From NCBI RefSeq assembly GCF_000721705.1, contig NZ_JOJL01000028.1, positions 62,001-126,000 on the forward strand: a DNA stretch of 64,000 bases, written 5' to 3'. Shown here piece after piece: positions 22,771 to 30,105 of this stretch. The number at the start of each line of letters is the position of its first letter. The first letter of the stretch is position 1. The stretch is from Actinoplanes subtropicus (GTDB lineage Bacteria > Actinomycetota > Actinomycetes > Mycobacteriales > Micromonosporaceae). The translations under genes and the position numbers were made by a program. Under the pieces are notes generated by a model that saw only the letters and a list, made by a program, of their open reading frames with translations, was not told the origin of the DNA and did no database searches.

Positions 22771-23838
22771 ATGACCGTACGCCCCCGCCGGTGGCAGACG
22801 CTTGCCCTGGCACCGCTCGTGGCGCTCTCGTTCCTGGCGGCGCCCACCGCCCCCGCGAGCGCCGACCCTGACACCTCTTCCTCTTCCTCTTCCTCTTCCT
22901 CGTCGTCCGGCTCGTCGGCCACGCCGGACGAGGGCTCGGACGAGGTCGAGGCGAACGCCACCCTCAACGACGTGCTCGAGTCGTCGAACCGCAAGTACGT
23001 GCAGGCCAAGGCCGCGGTCACGAAGTCGACCGCGACCCAGAAGCAGCTGGGCACCAAGATCGCCGAGGCCGAGGCCAAGCGGGACGCGCTGATTCCCGAG
23101 GTCAACGCGATCGCCGCGCAGCAGTACGCGATCGGTCACATCGGCACCGCCGGCTACCTGCTCGGCAGCCAGGGGCAGGACGACTTCTTCGCCAAGGCGG
23201 TATCGCTCGAGGAGATCAACACCCTGCACGATCGCAAGCTGCACGAACTCAACGCGGCGATCGACGAGGTCACCGCGACGAAGTCGGCGCTGGACGCCGA
23301 GGTGAAGGCGCAGCAGACCAACCTGCTCGCGATGCAGAAGCAGAAGACCGCGGCCGAGAACGCGCTCACCCTGGTCGGCGGCACGAGCCTCACCGGCGGC
23401 TTCGTCGACGCGGTCTCGAAGGTGGCGGCGCCCGCGCCGCGCAACGCCGACGGCGGTTTCTCCCCGGAGAAATGCACCGTCGACGATCCGACCACGGACG
23501 GTTGCATCACTCCGCGCATGCTGCACCTCTACCAAGAGGTGAAGAAGGCGGGCTTCAATCGATTCGTCGGCTGTCACCGCAACGGCGGGCCGTTCGAGCA
23601 TCCGAAGGGCCGGGCCTGCGACTGGTCCCTGCAGATGAGCGGATTCTCCAACGCGCACAACGCCGACATGAAGAACTACGGCAACAACCTGATGGCGTTC
23701 CTGGTACGCAACGCCGACCGGTTGGGCATCTACTACGTCATCTGGTACAAGCAGATCTGGTTCCCCGCGACGGGTAACTGGCACGCCTATCACGGCGTCA
23801 GCGCGCACATGGACCACGTACACGTATCGGTGCTTTAG
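22771..23838 (+). CDS. Secreted coiled-coil protein with LAS-type metallopeptidase domain, paralog of the 21267 gene
   Basis: The 355-aa protein has a signal peptide ending near ASADP (about 31), a tract of 11 serines (36-46), a coiled coil (about 60-205), and a C-terminal domain (about 235-355). The domain has EHPKGRACDW (H-x6-D) and MDHVHVSVL (HxH at the end), the expected zinc ligands, and YYVIWYKQIWFP shared with its paralog. Cysteines in EKCTVDD, DGCITP, GCHRN and ACDW may pair. It lies behind its own c-di-AMP riboswitch and is followed by a strong terminator, so it is a single-gene unit. Wall peptide cleavage is the likely activity, but other zinc-dependent functions are possible. Confidence 0.78.
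   Translation: MTVRPRRWQTLALAPLVALSFLAAPTAPASADPDTSSSSSSSSSSSGSSATPDEGSDEVEANATLNDVLESSNRKYVQAKAAVTKSTATQKQLGTKIAEAEAKRDALIPEVNAIAAQQYAIGHIGTAGYLLGSQGQDDFFAKAVSLEEINTLHDRKLHELNAAIDEVTATKSALDAEVKAQQTNLLAMQKQKTAAENALTLVGGTSLTGGFVDAVSKVAAPAPRNADGGFSPEKCTVDDPTTDGCITPRMLHLYQEVKKAGFNRFVGCHRNGGPFEHPKGRACDWSLQMSGFSNAHNADMKNYGNNLMAFLVRNADRLGIYYVIWYKQIWFPATGNWHAYHGVSAHMDHVHVSVL
22876..22899 (+). repeat. Hexanucleotide repeat (TCTTCC)4 encoding serine
   Basis: Four perfect TCTTCC units encode eight of the eleven serines following the signal peptide of the hydrolase. Other codons for the tract are TCG and TCC. In-frame slippage would change linker length without breaking the gene. Confidence 0.8.
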
Positions 23839-23850
23839 CCGCCCGACGAG

Positions 23851-23880
23851 AAGGCCCCCGCGGAACTGGCGGGGGCCTTT
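23851..23880 (+). terminator. Rho-independent terminator after the hydrolase gene
   Basis: AAGGCCCCCGC (23851-23861) pairs with GCGGGGGCCTT (23869-23879) around a 7-base loop, followed by TTGTCGTTTT. It is 12 bases after the stop at 23838. On the other strand it also follows the GH65 gene (ends 23892), so it may work in both directions. Confidence 0.92.
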
Positions 23881-23891
23881 GTCGTTTTCGG

Positions 23892-26258
23892 TCAGTCCTG
23901 CGGCGCCCGGCGCACCGGGGCGCGACCGGCCGGCTGGGTGGGCGGCGGCCCGACCGGACCGGCCGGCGGGATCGGCACGCTCACCGGCTTCACCTGGGTG
24001 ACCTCGACCTCCTTGCCGTGGTGCAGCAGCACCAGGCGGGCCGAGCCGCCGCCGTTGCGCAGCGAGTAGGTCACCTCGTCGGCGGTCACGTTCACCCGCA
24101 GCCGCAGACCCCGCCAGAGCAGCGAGAACTCCAGGTTGTTGATCCGGCTGGGCAGGCGCGGCGCGAACGACAGCTGGCCGTTGAAGTCACGCATGCCGCC
24201 GAGGCCGGCGATCAGCGAGATCCAGGTGCCGGCCAGCGACGCCACGTGCACGCCGTCCCGGGAGTTCTGGTGCAGGTCGTGCAGGTCCATCAGGGCGGCC
24301 TCGCCCAGATAGTCGTGCGCCAGCTCGAGGTGGCCCACCTCGGCCGCCATGACCGCCTGGATGCACGCCGACAGCGAGGAGTCCCGAACGGTCCGGGCGT
24401 CGTAGTAGGCGAAGTTGCGCTGCTTCTCCTCCGGGGTGAACGCGTCGCCCCGGATGTACATCGCCATGACCAGGTCGGCCTGCTTGACCACCTGCTTGCG
24501 GTACAGGTCGAAGTACGGGTAGTTCAGCAGCAGCGGATAAGCCTCCGGCGGCGTGTTCTCGAAGTCCCACTCCTGCAGCCGGGTGAAGCCCTCCGACTGC
24601 TGATGGACCTGCAATTCCCGGTCGTACGGGATGTGCACGGCCGCCGCGGCGTCCCGCCAGGAGGCCATCTCCTCGTCGTCCACGCCCAGCTTGCGGGCCA
24701 GGTCGGGGTGGCGCTTGGCCGCCTCGACGGCGCTGAACATGTTCTGCTGCGCCATCAGGTTCGTATAGATGTTGTCGTCCACCACGGCGGTGTACTCGTC
24801 GGGGCCGGTGACCCCGTCGATGTGGAAGCGGCCGTGCCGGTCGTGGTGACCCAGCGACCGCCACAGGCGCGCGGTCTCGACGAGCAGCTCCAGCCCGACC
24901 TCGCGCTCGAAGTCGTAGTCGCCGGTGGCCTGCACGTACCGGCGGACCGCGTCGGCGATGTCCGCGCCGATGTGGAAGCCCGCGGTGCCGGCCGGCCAGT
25001 ACGCCGAGCACTCCTGCCCGCGGATCGTCCGCCACGGGAACGCGGCGCCCTGCAGGCCCAGCGTCTGCGCCCGCTCCCGGGCCAGATCCAGCGTCGAGTG
25101 CCGCCAGCGCAGCACGTCGGCCGCCGCCGAGGGCTGGGTGTAGGTCAGCGCGGGCAGTACGAACGTCTCGGCGTCCCAGAACGTGTGGCCGTCGTAGCCG
25201 GGGCCGGAGAGACCCTTGGAGCCGATCGGCCGCTGCTCGGCCCGGGCGCCGGCCTGCAGCGTGTGGAACAGCCCGAAGCGGACCGCCTGCTGCACCTCGG
25301 GGTCGCCCTCGACCCGGACGTCGGAGTGGTCCCAGAACGCGTCCAGGTACTCCCGCTGGGCCTCGACCAGACCCTCCCAGCCGTCCAGCCGGGCGCTGGC
25401 GAGCGCGGCGCCCACCTGGTCGCGGATGGCCGGCAGCGAGCGGCTGCCGGACCAGCCGTACGCGGCGAGCTTGACCACCCGCAGCTTCTGGCCCGGCTCG
25501 AGCTTGGTGGCCACCGTGGTGCGCAGCCAGTCCGGGTGGCCCTCGGTGGTGATCGCGTGCTTGCCGGGGGTCTCGATCAGGTGCTCCATGGCCGCGGCCA
25601 TCCGCAGGTCGCTCGCCTTGGTGCGGTGCACCAGCAGGCCGCCGGTGCGCTGTTCGAGCATCTCCTCGGCCTGCAGCGGGTGGTCGAGCACGGCGGCGAC
25701 CCGCGGGTCCTTGCTCATCGGCGGCAGCTGCTCGTTGGCGACCAGCTCGGACTGCAGGATCAGCCGGGCGGACGCGTCGAGCGGCTCGACCTCGTACAGG
25801 AAGGCGACCACGGCGCGCTGGGTGAACGAGACCAGGCGTACGGTGCGGACCCGGATCGCCTGGCCGGAGGGCGAGACCCACTCGACGGTCCGCTCGAGCG
25901 TGCCGGCCCGCAGGTCGAGCACCCGCTCGTGGGAGCGGAGCTCGCCGTACCGCACGTCGAACGGCTCGTCGTCGACCAGCAGCCGCATGAGCTTGGCGTT
26001 GGTCACGTTGATCATCGTCTGGCCGGACTCGGGGAAGCCGTAGCCGGCCTCGGCGTACGGCAGCGGGCGCAGCTCGTAGAACGAGTTCAGGTACGTTCCC
26101 GGCAGGCCGTGCGGCTCGCCCTCGTCCAGGTTCCCGCGTATCCCGATGTGCCCGTTGGCAAGCGCGAACACCGACTCGGACTGGGCCAGCAGGTCCAGAT
26201 CGAGCCGGGTCTCCCGGATGTGCCAGGGGTCCACGGGATATGCCCGTTCACGGATCAC
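23892..26258 (-). CDS. Glycoside hydrolase family 65 disaccharide phosphorylase
   Basis: The 788-aa protein has the GH65 three-part structure: an N-terminal beta-sandwich (LANGHIGIRGNLDEG, then LNSFYELRPLPYAEAGYGFPESGQTMINVTN), an (alpha/alpha)6 barrel, and a C-terminal beta-sheet. The general acid is E488 in GVTGPDEYTAVVDDNIYTN, and KQADLVM supplies the phosphate/substrate region. Such enzymes split alpha-linked glucose disaccharides (maltose, trehalose, kojibiose or nigerose) with phosphate to give beta-glucose-1-phosphate. The upstream gene encodes a beta-phosphoglucomutase-like enzyme that would convert that product. The C-terminal Pro/Gly-rich tail is probably disordered. The exact disaccharide cannot be told by eye. 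Confidence 0.9.
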   Translation of the reverse strand: MIRERAYPVDPWHIRETRLDLDLLAQSESVFALANGHIGIRGNLDEGEPHGLPGTYLNSFYELRPLPYAEAGYGFPESGQTMINVTNAKLMRLLVDDEPFDVRYGELRSHERVLDLRAGTLERTVEWVSPSGQAIRVRTVRLVSFTQRAVVAFLYEVEPLDASARLILQSELVANEQLPPMSKDPRVAAVLDHPLQAEEMLEQRTGGLLVHRTKASDLRMAAAMEHLIETPGKHAITTEGHPDWLRTTVATKLEPGQKLRVVKLAAYGWSGSRSLPAIRDQVGAALASARLDGWEGLVEAQREYLDAFWDHSDVRVEGDPEVQQAVRFGLFHTLQAGARAEQRPIGSKGLSGPGYDGHTFWDAETFVLPALTYTQPSAAADVLRWRHSTLDLARERAQTLGLQGAAFPWRTIRGQECSAYWPAGTAGFHIGADIADAVRRYVQATGDYDFEREVGLELLVETARLWRSLGHHDRHGRFHIDGVTGPDEYTAVVDDNIYTNLMAQQNMFSAVEAAKRHPDLARKLGVDDEEMASWRDAAAAVHIPYDRELQVHQQSEGFTRLQEWDFENTPPEAYPLLLNYPYFDLYRKQVVKQADLVMAMYIRGDAFTPEEKQRNFAYYDARTVRDSSLSACIQAVMAAEVGHLELAHDYLGEAALMDLHDLHQNSRDGVHVASLAGTWISLIAGLGGMRDFNGQLSFAPRLPSRINNLEFSLLWRGLRLRVNVTADEVTYSLRNGGGSARLVLLHHGKEVEVTQVKPVSVPIPPAGPVGPPPTQPAGRAPVRRAPQD

Positions 26259-26316
26259 GGTGGTGCCTCTCGAATGAAAAAGAGAAAGTGGTGAAGATAT
26301 AAGCGCTGATACGGGC

Positions 26317-27057
26317 TCAGCGCTTCAGGAGTTCGGACAGGTCTGTGACAACGATGTCGGCCCCGTGCTCCAACAAAGCGTCACGCTGCCCGACGCGGTC
26401 CACTCCGACCACGATCCCGAAATTGCCGGCCCGACCTGCGGCGACGCCTGCCTGTGCATCCTCGAAGACGGCACACGCCTCCGGCGGCAGGCCCAGCAGT
26501 TTTGCCCCGTACAGAAAAGTGTCGGGTGCCGGCTTGCCTGGCAAGTGTTGCTCACGGGCGGTCACGCCGTCCACGCGCTCCTCGATGAGGTCGGCTATAC
26601 CGGCCGCCTCCAGCACGTCCTTGCAGTTGGCGCTCGCCGAGACCACGACGCGCCGCAGTCCCGCGTCTCGCGCGGCCTTGAGGTACTCCACCGAGCCCTC
26701 GTAGACCTGCACGGCGCCCTCTTTGATCTTCTGGAGGACGAGGATGTTCTTCTTGTTCCCGATGCCGTTCACGGTCAACTGGTCAGGACCGTCGGCGGGG
26801 CTGCCCTCGGGCAGGGTGATACCGCGAGAGGCGAGGAAGGTACGGACGCCGTCGGCGCGTGGCCGACCGTCCACGTAACGCTGGTAGTCGGCGCCGGAGT
26901 CGAAGGGCACGAACGGAACGTCGTGCTGAGCCGACCACGTCTCGAGGAACGTGTCGAACGTCTGTTTCCACGCAGCATTGTGCACGAGTGCGGTCTGCGT
27001 AAGCACGCCATCAAGATCGAAAAGGCATGCGGTCACATGGGGAGGTAGTCCGAGCAC
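26317..27057 (-). CDS. pgmB: Beta-phosphoglucomutase family HAD enzyme
   Basis: The 246-aa protein starts at GTG 27057. HAD motif I is CLFDLDGVLTQTA (both Asp present), motif II is VVVSASANC, the Lys is in HLPGKPAPDTF, and motif IV is VFEDAQAGVAAG. A helical cap with NGIGNKKN follows motif I, as in beta-phosphoglucomutases. It lies 58 bases upstream of the GH65 gene on the same strand. The pair would turn a disaccharide plus phosphate into glucose and glucose-6-phosphate. A role as a general sugar phosphatase is the alternative. Confidence 0.87.
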   Translation of the reverse strand: MLGLPPHVTACLFDLDGVLTQTALVHNAAWKQTFDTFLETWSAQHDVPFVPFDSGADYQRYVDGRPRADGVRTFLASRGITLPEGSPADGPDQLTVNGIGNKKNILVLQKIKEGAVQVYEGSVEYLKAARDAGLRRVVVSASANCKDVLEAAGIADLIEERVDGVTAREQHLPGKPAPDTFLYGAKLLGLPPEACAVFEDAQAGVAAGRAGNFGIVVGVDRVGQRDALLEHGADIVVTDLSELLKR

Positions 27058-27148
27058 GCGCCCAATGTAGTCGCATGCGGCCCGTCGCGAGCCCCGAAGG
27101 GCGCCTTCACGTTTCCGACAGGCTTTACGCCCTGTTCAAACTGCTGTT

Positions 27149-27631
27149 TCAGTTAGGTGACGTCCGGCGTGGCAGCGCGATCCGCAGCCCGATCGTGGTA
27201 CCGATCGGGCCGGTCGCCACGGTGACCTCGTCGCAGAGCTGGTGGGCGAGCCAGATGCCCCGGCCGCCCACCTCGAAGGCCTCGGGCACCTCGGGCCGGC
27301 GCAGATAGTGCGCCGGGATGCCGGGGCCCGAGTCGGTGACCGTGCACCACGCCGAGCCGCCGGCCAGCCAGAGCACCGCACGCCCCTGGCCGCCGGCGTG
27401 CAGCACGACGTTGGTGATCACCTCGTTGACCGCGAGGACGAAGCCGTGCAGCCGGTCACCGACCAGGCCGGCCGCGGCCAGCCGGCCGGAGACCTCGTGC
27501 CGCACCACGGCGATCTCGTCCCGCCCGAAGCGGCGGTCGAGGAGCTGGGAGGCGTCGGTGGGCGAGCCGCTCAGGACGCTCGACTCCGCACCGGGAGCCG
27601 AACGCAATCTCTGGCCGATTCTCTCCTCCAC
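27149..27631 (-). CDS. Anti-sigma regulatory factor-like ATPase (RsbW/HATPase_c_2 family)
   Basis: The protein of about 160 aa is a single GHKL ATPase domain: N-box AVNEVITNVVLHA, G1 box VTDSGPGIP and G2 box EVGGRGIWLAHQLCDEV. These proteins either bind sigma-B-type factors and phosphorylate anti-anti-sigma partners, or act as small regulatory kinases. No anti-anti-sigma gene is adjacent, so it is an orphan, as is common in actinobacteria with many paralogs. I prefer GTG 27631; the frame is open to 27676. Domain assignment is secure; partner unknown. Confidence 0.8.
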   Translation of the reverse strand: MEERIGQRLRSAPGAESSVLSGSPTDASQLLDRRFGRDEIAVVRHEVSGRLAAAGLVGDRLHGFVLAVNEVITNVVLHAGGQGRAVLWLAGGSAWCTVTDSGPGIPAHYLRRPEVPEAFEVGGRGIWLAHQLCDEVTVATGPIGTTIGLRIALPRRTSPN

Positions 27632-27688
27632 CGTCGTGCAGCCTACGCGGTGTCCCCCGCCCGTGGCACGAGGCACCGACGATCACCC

Positions 27689-28567
27689 TCAGAAGAGGTG
27701 CGAGATCGTCTTGAAGATCTCGGCGTAGAAGTTGCCGTCGATCTCCCGGTACAGGCTGAACGGCTTGCCCGGGCTGCCGAAGAACGGGCGCAGCGTCCAC
27801 GCCAGCTGGGTGCCCACGAAGCCGAACAGCAGGATCCAGATGTAGAGCAGGGTCATGCTGGGCGGGGTCTGCCCGCCGGCCCGGGCCGGTGCCGGCCGCT
27901 GGATCGGCTGCAGGACGTACCCGAGCGGCACCTGGACCTGCTGCGCGGGCGGCGCGGCGCCGTTGCCCGCGCCGACCGCCGCCGGCACCTTCTCCTCGGC
28001 CGGGACAGCCGCCGCCTCGGCCGGGACCGGCACAGCCTCGGCCGGAACGGTCGAGGCGACCGGCGGGGCGAGCAGGCCGTGCTGGTTGAGGACCCGCATG
28101 CCGTCGGTCATGAAGCGCAGCCCGACCAGCGCCGACAGCGCCAGGATCGCCACGTTCAGCAGCTTGAAGAACTGGTAGTTGGGCGCGGTGATCAAGAAGA
28201 ACAGGCTGATCGGCGCGAACGCGAGCGCCAGCATCGCGGTCACGGTGAGCGCCACCATCACCAGGGCCAGCGACTGCCGCACCGACAGCCGGGCCCCGAA
28301 GACCAGGTTGAACAGGTACAGGGTGGGCAGGCAGATGGCCAGCGTGGCCAGGAACAGCAGCGGCAGCTTCACGGCCGAGGTGCCGGCCATCGCCGCCGAG
28401 TGGAACGAGCCCAGCACCGCGCCGTACACCGCCAGCGCCAGCACCGTGCTGGCCAGCATCTGACCCACCAGGCGGGGCAGGTCGCGGTCCTCCACCAGCT
28501 GTCGCCACACGCCTTGCCGGTCGCGCAGGATGCGTTCGATAACCAGCAATCCGGACGCACTCGCCAA
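27689..28567 (-). CDS. Multi-spanning membrane protein of unknown function
   Basis: The protein of about 292 aa has around five hydrophobic helices in its first 150 residues (for example QMLASTVLALAVYGAVLGS). A cytoplasmic loop rich in Pro/Ala/Glu with repeated VPAEA/VPAEE units follows, and a last helix (MTLLYIWILLFGFVGTQLAW) is followed by a conserved-looking tail. I place the start at TTG 28567 because GGAGG lies eight bases before it; GTG codons at 28576 and 28582 are alternatives without a properly spaced site. It resembles YIP1-like or actinobacterial hypothetical membrane proteins, but I do not recognise the family. An inverted repeat at 28591-28616 lies just upstream. Confidence 0.65.
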   Translation of the reverse strand: MASASGLLVIERILRDRQGVWRQLVEDRDLPRLVGQMLASTVLALAVYGAVLGSFHSAAMAGTSAVKLPLLFLATLAICLPTLYLFNLVFGARLSVRQSLALVMVALTVTAMLALAFAPISLFFLITAPNYQFFKLLNVAILALSALVGLRFMTDGMRVLNQHGLLAPPVASTVPAEAVPVPAEAAAVPAEEKVPAAVGAGNGAAPPAQQVQVPLGYVLQPIQRPAPARAGGQTPPSMTLLYIWILLFGFVGTQLAWTLRPFFGSPGKPFSLYREIDGNFYAEIFKTISHLF

Positions 28568-28590
28568 CGTGCCCACCTCCACCGGTCGGT

Positions 28591-28616
28591 ACGTCGATAC
28601 GCCGTCGCATCGACGT
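28591..28616. promoter_or_regulatory. Inverted repeat upstream of the membrane protein gene
   Basis: ACGTCGAT (28591-28598) and ATCGACGT (28609-28616) form a perfect 8-10-8 inverted repeat, 24 bases before the preferred TTG start. It could be an operator, or a weak terminator for the upstream ABC gene (ends 28663). Confidence 0.35.
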
Positions 28617-28662
28617 GTGCGCGGAACGGTAGTCGATCCCGTCAAGTGCGGAAAGGGGCCCG

Positions 28663-29961
28663 TCACCGCCAACCGACGTCGATGCGGTCGCCGCGTTCGT
28701 CGAAGAAGTGCAGCATGTCCATCCGCACCGCCACGGCGAGCGGGTGCCCGGGCGAGACCGCCGGGTACGGCGCCAGCCGCACCGCCAGCTCGGCCGGCCG
28801 CCGGTGGTGCCGGCCCGGGTCGAGCACGCTGGCCCGCTCCTCCGGGGCCTGGACCGTCGCGGTGCTGGCGGCCGTACCGCGGCCGGCCAGCTTCTGCAGG
28901 GTGCTGCCGAAGCGCCGGAACGCGCCGTTGGGCTCCGGGTCGGGCTTGCCGGTGCCCATCTCGTCCACCACGATCGCGGTCGCGCCGATGTCCAGATAGG
29001 CCAGCGACTCGTGCCCGTGGTGCTCCAGGTAGCGGATCCGGCCGCGGAGGATGTCGCCCTGCACGTCCGGCGACACCGGGGTGAGCGCCTCGGCCCGCAT
29101 GCCGACCACGATGCGCTCGCCGTGGTAATGCGCCACGGCCCGCGCCCGGATGTCGTTCCACGGCAGGTAGAGCGCCTGGTCGCCGAGGTTCAGCGCGACG
29201 TACTGGTCGAGGTGTACGTAGACCGAGGCCTCGAGCAGGTTCATCCGGGGCGAGCCGAGGAACGCGGCCACGTAGAGGGTGGCCGGCCGCCCGTACACCT
29301 GGGTGGGGGTGCCGACGTCCTGCAGGATGCCCTTGCGCATGATCGCGACCCGGTCGGCCATGGTGAGCGCCTCGGCCTGGTCGTGCGTGACGTACATGGT
29401 GGTGACGCCGAGCTCCCGGGTGAGGCCGGTGATCTCGGCGCGCAGCTCGGCGCGCAGGCCGCTGTCGAGGTTGGACAGCGGCTCGTCCATCAGGAAGAGG
29501 CCGGGGCGGCGCACGATGGCGCGGCCCATCGCGACCCGCTGGCGCTGGCCGCCGGAGAGTTGACTGGGCTTGCGCCCGAGCACGTCGCCGATGCCGAGAG
29601 CGCTTGCGACGTCGCCGACTCTCTCCAGTCGGTTGTTGGTCTCCATACCGGACAAACGCAGCGGAAAGCCGATATTGTCGTTCACCGTCATATGCGGATA
29701 AAGCGCGAAATCCTGGAAGACCATGGCGATACTGCGATCACGCGGCGCCAATTCGAGCACGGGGTCACCATTGAGGAGAATGTCCCCTTCGGACGGATCC
29801 TCCAGGCCCGCGATCATCCGGAGAATCGTCGATTTCCCGCAGCCGGACGGGCCCAGGAGCACGAGAAACTCACCGTCCTCCACGTCGAGACTCACGTGAT
29901 TGACGGCAACCGTGCCATCGGGCCAGATCTTGGTGACGTCCTTCAGCAAGACGGTGGACAC
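28663..29961 (-). CDS. ABC transporter ATPase for sugar uptake (MsmK/UgpC/MalK type), orphan
   Basis: The 432-aa protein has a nucleotide-binding domain with Walker A GPSGCGKST (about 37-45), Q-loop VFQDFALYPHMTV, signature LSGGQRQRVAMGRA, Walker B LFLMDEPLSNLD and switch TMYVTHD. A C-terminal MalK-type OB domain follows (from about 235), with an insertion of roughly 60 residues (about 320-395) rich in charged and Pro residues. This ATPase type powers CUT1 sugar importers, and a single copy often serves several of them. No permease or binding protein lies nearby. It ends with HFFDERGDRIDV as in MsmK proteins. It may feed the GH65 pathway upstream. Confidence 0.9.
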   Translation of the reverse strand: MSTVLLKDVTKIWPDGTVAVNHVSLDVEDGEFLVLLGPSGCGKSTILRMIAGLEDPSEGDILLNGDPVLELAPRDRSIAMVFQDFALYPHMTVNDNIGFPLRLSGMETNNRLERVGDVASALGIGDVLGRKPSQLSGGQRQRVAMGRAIVRRPGLFLMDEPLSNLDSGLRAELRAEITGLTRELGVTTMYVTHDQAEALTMADRVAIMRKGILQDVGTPTQVYGRPATLYVAAFLGSPRMNLLEASVYVHLDQYVALNLGDQALYLPWNDIRARAVAHYHGERIVVGMRAEALTPVSPDVQGDILRGRIRYLEHHGHESLAYLDIGATAIVVDEMGTGKPDPEPNGAFRRFGSTLQKLAGRGTAASTATVQAPEERASVLDPGRHHRRPAELAVRLAPYPAVSPGHPLAVAVRMDMLHFFDERGDRIDVGWR

Positions 29962-30105
29962 CGTCTCTACCTCCTGCCGGGGAAGCTGGCAACGATCGCG
30001 GCCCGGGGATGACCGGCGATCTAGCTCACTTTGACGAGGAGTATCGATATGCCGCCATCGGGTGAACGTGCCATTTGCGCACAGTAGCGGACTGATTACG
30101 GCAGA

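Noticed and set aside
22870..22900. Tandem repeats as a CRISPR-like array
   Set aside because: The units are 6 bp with no spacers and lie within a coding Ser tract.
24018..26294. 758-codon plus-strand frame over the GH65 gene
   Set aside because: Antisense shadow; the minus strand carries the catalytic GPDEY motif and complete GH65 domains.
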